A stretch of DNA of 64,000 nucleotides from Flavihumibacter soli (GTDB lineage: Bacteria; Bacteroidota; Bacteroidia; Sphingobacteriales; Sphingobacteriaceae). Positions 61,813-64,000 of this stretch are shown piece after piece (position 1 is the stretch's first letter; each line of letters opens with the position of its first letter). Location: contig NZ_JAAFZB010000096.1 of NCBI RefSeq assembly GCF_010692725.1, forward strand, positions 186,001 through 250,000, written 5' to 3'. The position numbers and the translations under genes are program-made. The notes under the pieces were generated by a model. That model did no database searches. It saw only the letters and a program-made list of their open reading frames with translations, and was not told where the DNA came from.

Positions 61813-62358
61813 TTGAAAAAAATAACGGCCATACTGCTTTTAGTTCTATTCCTATTTAATATAGTAGGATACAAGGCCTTGTTTCTTTATCTCTCTCAAA
61901 AAGCCGATCGGCATATCGAGGCATTAATCCAGGATGCAACAAAGGAAGATGACAGGTTTATAACTTTTAAAATCCCGCTCAACCTGCCTTACCTACCTGA
62001 TGGGAATGATTTTGAAACTCTGGAAGGAGAACTAAATGTAAAAGGAACGATCTATAAGCTGATAAAAAAGAAGATTTCAAGGGATACACTTATTGTTTTA
62101 TGCATTAATCATCCAGAAAAGACCAGGATCGAAAAAGATGGCAACGATTATTTCAAAAAAGTAAATGATCTCACATCTGATACCTCAAAGAAGCCCGAAT
62201 CGAAGGTTAAAACCGATTACGTCCTTCAGGATAAACTTGTAAACGTCTGTCTGATTGCCATATTTCATAAAACTGCCTTTTCTACATTCGTTTCAAATTC
62301 ATTATTAAAAGGTCACTACCCTCTCATAACCTCCCCGCCCGAACTTCCGGTTTCCTGA
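61813..62358 (+). CDS. Hypothetical protein with N-terminal anchor, TTG start
   Basis: Encodes 181 aa. The start is a TTG at 61813 (no ATG is near), giving the hydrophobic segment MKKITAILLLVLFLFNIVGY. A basic/acidic soluble part follows (KADRHIEALIQDATKEDDRF, FKIPLNLPYLPDGNDFETLE), and the C-terminal half is lysine-rich. No family is recognised. It is the first gene of a plus-strand series that continues with the AhpD-like gene and the TonB receptor. Confidence 0.55.
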   Translation: MKKITAILLLVLFLFNIVGYKALFLYLSQKADRHIEALIQDATKEDDRFITFKIPLNLPYLPDGNDFETLEGELNVKGTIYKLIKKKISRDTLIVLCINHPEKTRIEKDGNDYFKKVNDLTSDTSKKPESKVKTDYVLQDKLVNVCLIAIFHKTAFSTFVSNSLLKGHYPLITSPPELPVS

Positions 62359-62517
62359 TCCAAATCATGATTTCTTGTTTGATTCTGCAAAACAGCGAAT
62401 TACTGTCGCTGATCTTGCTGCAATAGCAGAATTCTCATCAAATCATGATGGGAGCCTTAAAACTGATGTTTTAAGATCCTTAGTGTTTAAATTATCCAGG
62501 ATTAAATAAGAACCGAC

Positions 62518-63078
62518 ATGCCTCATATTTCTTTAGAAGAGCATTTGCCCGGCATTACCGGCCTGCTCGAATATCGTTTGGATACAGCATATCCTATTCG
62601 TGATCTAACACAAATTCTGTTAAGAGGTCCCTCGACCTTAAGCCAGGCAGAAAGAGAACTGATTGCCACGGTTGTTTCAGCCGGCAACCAATGCCAGTTT
62701 TGTACCGCTGCACACACGGCTGCTGCAGATATCCTGTTAGGCGAGAGCCATACCAGTGATATGGTTAAAAATGATCTGTCTGAAGCGCCGGTGAGCGAAA
62801 AGATGAAAGCCTTGCTTGAGATCGCAAAGTGCGTACAGGTCTCCGGCAAAAAGGTTAGTCCTGAGCTTATCCAGAGAGCTAAAAGCCTGGAGGCAAGCGA
62901 CCTCGAAATTCATGACACCGTACTGATAGCCGCTTTATTTTGCCTGTACAATAAATATGTTGACGGGCTTGCCAGCGTTACCCCTACCGACCCTGCGTTC
63001 TACCAAACTTTGGGAAACAAAATTGTAAACCTGGGATACCTCAGATCTCAACCTAAACCTGACAAACAAACCATTTAA
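62518..63078 (+). CDS. AhpD-like / peroxidase-related protein
   Basis: Encodes 186 aa. The carboxymuconolactone-decarboxylase fold shows GNQCQFCTAAHTAAADILL: CQFC-x3-H is the AhpD active-site motif (two Cys and one His). LSQAERELIATVVSAGNQC and FYQTLGNKIVNLGYL complete the family pattern. A peroxiredoxin/alkylhydroperoxide-type redox role is likely. It precedes the TonB receptor by 11 bp and may be in the same unit. Confidence 0.87.
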   Translation: MPHISLEEHLPGITGLLEYRLDTAYPIRDLTQILLRGPSTLSQAERELIATVVSAGNQCQFCTAAHTAAADILLGESHTSDMVKNDLSEAPVSEKMKALLEIAKCVQVSGKKVSPELIQRAKSLEASDLEIHDTVLIAALFCLYNKYVDGLASVTPTDPAFYQTLGNKIVNLGYLRSQPKPDKQTI

Positions 63079-63089
63079 TCAAAGATCAA

Positions 63090-64000
63090 ATGAAAGCAAC
63101 CATACTCATTTTATTATTTGCCGCATTTCTCATTCCCGGAATTTCATATTCTCAAACGGTTTCGCAAACGGGGAGTATTGGAGGAACTATCACGGATGCC
63201 GCAACTAATCAACCGCTGGCAGGAGCCAGTATTAATATTAAAGACCTGATGGTAGGTACCATTACTGACAGCAAAGGTAAATTCAGGCTTAAAACCTCAG
63301 TACCCTTACCCTATAAAATTATTGTTTCCGGTATGGGATATATCCGACAGGAAATTTTAATAGAAAAATCCTCTGACGATATTACGATCACATTGTCCCC
63401 GCGGCTAACGTTAATGGACGAAGTAGTGGTTGCGGCTTCCAGAGTAGAAGAAAATATAATGCAATCTCCCGTAACGGTCGAAAAAATGAATAACAGGGCC
63501 ATACGGGAAACACCTTCCATGAGTTTTTACGATGGTCTCCAAAATTTGAAATCGCTGGATGTCGTTACAAGCGGTTTGACTTTTACCTCTGTCAATACAC
63601 GAGGTTTTGGAGGGATTGGAACCGGACGATTTCTGCAGCTGGTTGACGGGGTGGACAATCAAACCCCGGGCTTAAACTTTTCCGTCGGCAATTTATTTGG
63701 TTTGTCGGACCTGGATGCTGAAAGCGCCGAATTAATCCCCGGTGCCGCATCAGCGCTTTACGGTCCGGTGGCCTTTAACGGCGTGTTGATGCTAAGGAGT
63801 AAAGATCCTTTTCAATACCAGGGTTTGAGCGTTCAGAGCAAGGTGGGGGCTAATCATTTGAACGATACTTATACTGAAACATCCCCATTGTATGACCTTT
63901 CTGTCCGCTTTGCGAAAGCCTTTAATAATAAATTCGCGATCAAGTCGAACGTTTCTTATTTCAAAGGCCTGGACTGGTATGCCACCAATTATTCGGATGT
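63090..64000 (+). CDS. TonB-dependent receptor, cut by the window edge
   Basis: A start ATG at 63090 follows the AhpD-like stop by 11 bp; the frame stays open to the end of the window (303 codons seen). The signal peptide is MKATILILLFAAFLIPGISY (cut at SQ). Residues ~30-110 are a carboxypeptidase-regulatory-like domain (GSIGGTITDAATNQPLAGAS, GKFRLKTSVPLPY). The plug follows (VVAASRVEENIMQSPVTVEK, TRGFGGIGTGRFLQLVDGVD, IPGAASALYGPVAFNGVLM). The barrel has just begun. The substrate is unknown, and no SusD gene can be seen. Confidence 0.93.
   Translation, partial: MKATILILLFAAFLIPGISYSQTVSQTGSIGGTITDAATNQPLAGASINIKDLMVGTITDSKGKFRLKTSVPLPYKIIVSGMGYIRQEILIEKSSDDITITLSPRLTLMDEVVVAASRVEENIMQSPVTVEKMNNRAIRETPSMSFYDGLQNLKSLDVVTSGLTFTSVNTRGFGGIGTGRFLQLVDGVDNQTPGLNFSVGNLFGLSDLDAESAELIPGAASALYGPVAFNGVLMLRSKDPFQYQGLSVQSKVGANHLNDTYTETSPLYDLSVRFAKAFNNKFAIKSNVSYFKGLDWYATNYSD

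Overview
The window looks like a chromosome segment of a member of the Bacteroidota, probably of the Sphingobacteriales/Chitinophagales type. This rests on gene content: TonB-dependent receptors with carboxypeptidase-regulatory N-termini, a GH97 (SusB-like) glycosidase, many exported proteins whose signal peptides end in AQ, short SC/GC-lipobox lipoproteins, DUF4136, DUF4242 and GYD proteins, and multi-PAS histidine kinases. The species cannot be named from the sequence. Almost all genes lie on the minus strand.

Left half (1-34 kb) is an envelope/stress block. It holds an AsmA-like protein, small lipoproteins, a His-rich/Ser-Arg-rich repeat protein, three DUF4239 membrane proteins around a large cytoplasmic-type arylsulfatase, a DUF481 outer-membrane protein, a K+-channel-like protein with an odd filter, a lipoprotein alpha-carbonic anhydrase, DUF2252, and several outer-membrane barrels. 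At its centre (20.5-31.2 kb) are two adjacent minus-strand operons for exported amino-acid deamination: glutaminase + porin + amidohydrolase, and porin + asparaginase + aspartase + two paralogous porins. All three ammonia-releasing enzymes carry signal peptides, so glutamine, asparagine and aspartate would be deaminated in the periplasm. With the exported carbonic anhydrase nearby, a periplasmic acid-neutralising or nitrogen-scavenging system is a reasonable hypothesis.

The most striking non-coding signal is a 27-bp site (ATCGTG-type half-sites 21 bp apart, with GTGCA-N7-GATAGAAT inside). It recurs nine times, each time in an intergenic region 90-250 bp from a start codon, and only in the first 33.1 kb. 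It precedes the AsmA gene, the barrel gene at 3515, the repeat-protein gene, two DUF4239 genes, the sulfatase, the glutaminase operon, the asparaginase/aspartase operon and the DUF4136 lipoprotein operon. It therefore probably defines a regulon. The glutaminase and asparaginase operons share about 85 bp of promoter region.

Middle (34-39 kb) is a decayed accessory patch: duplicated lipocalin-like lipoproteins with duplicated flanks, a fragment of a third copy at the stop codon of a histidine kinase, a twice-frameshifted exported-protein pseudogene, two tRNA-3'-end-like relics and a dispersed intergenic repeat.

Right half (39-64 kb) is ordinary Bacteroidota content: two paralogous PAS histidine kinases and a third kinase (no response regulator in the window), a class-C beta-lactamase-like hydrolase, a DUF885 peptidase, an outer-membrane receptor, DinB-like and alpha/beta hydrolase genes, a zinc alcohol/formaldehyde dehydrogenase, GH97, aquaporin, a GYD protein, an AhpD-like protein and the start of a TonB-dependent receptor cut by the window edge.
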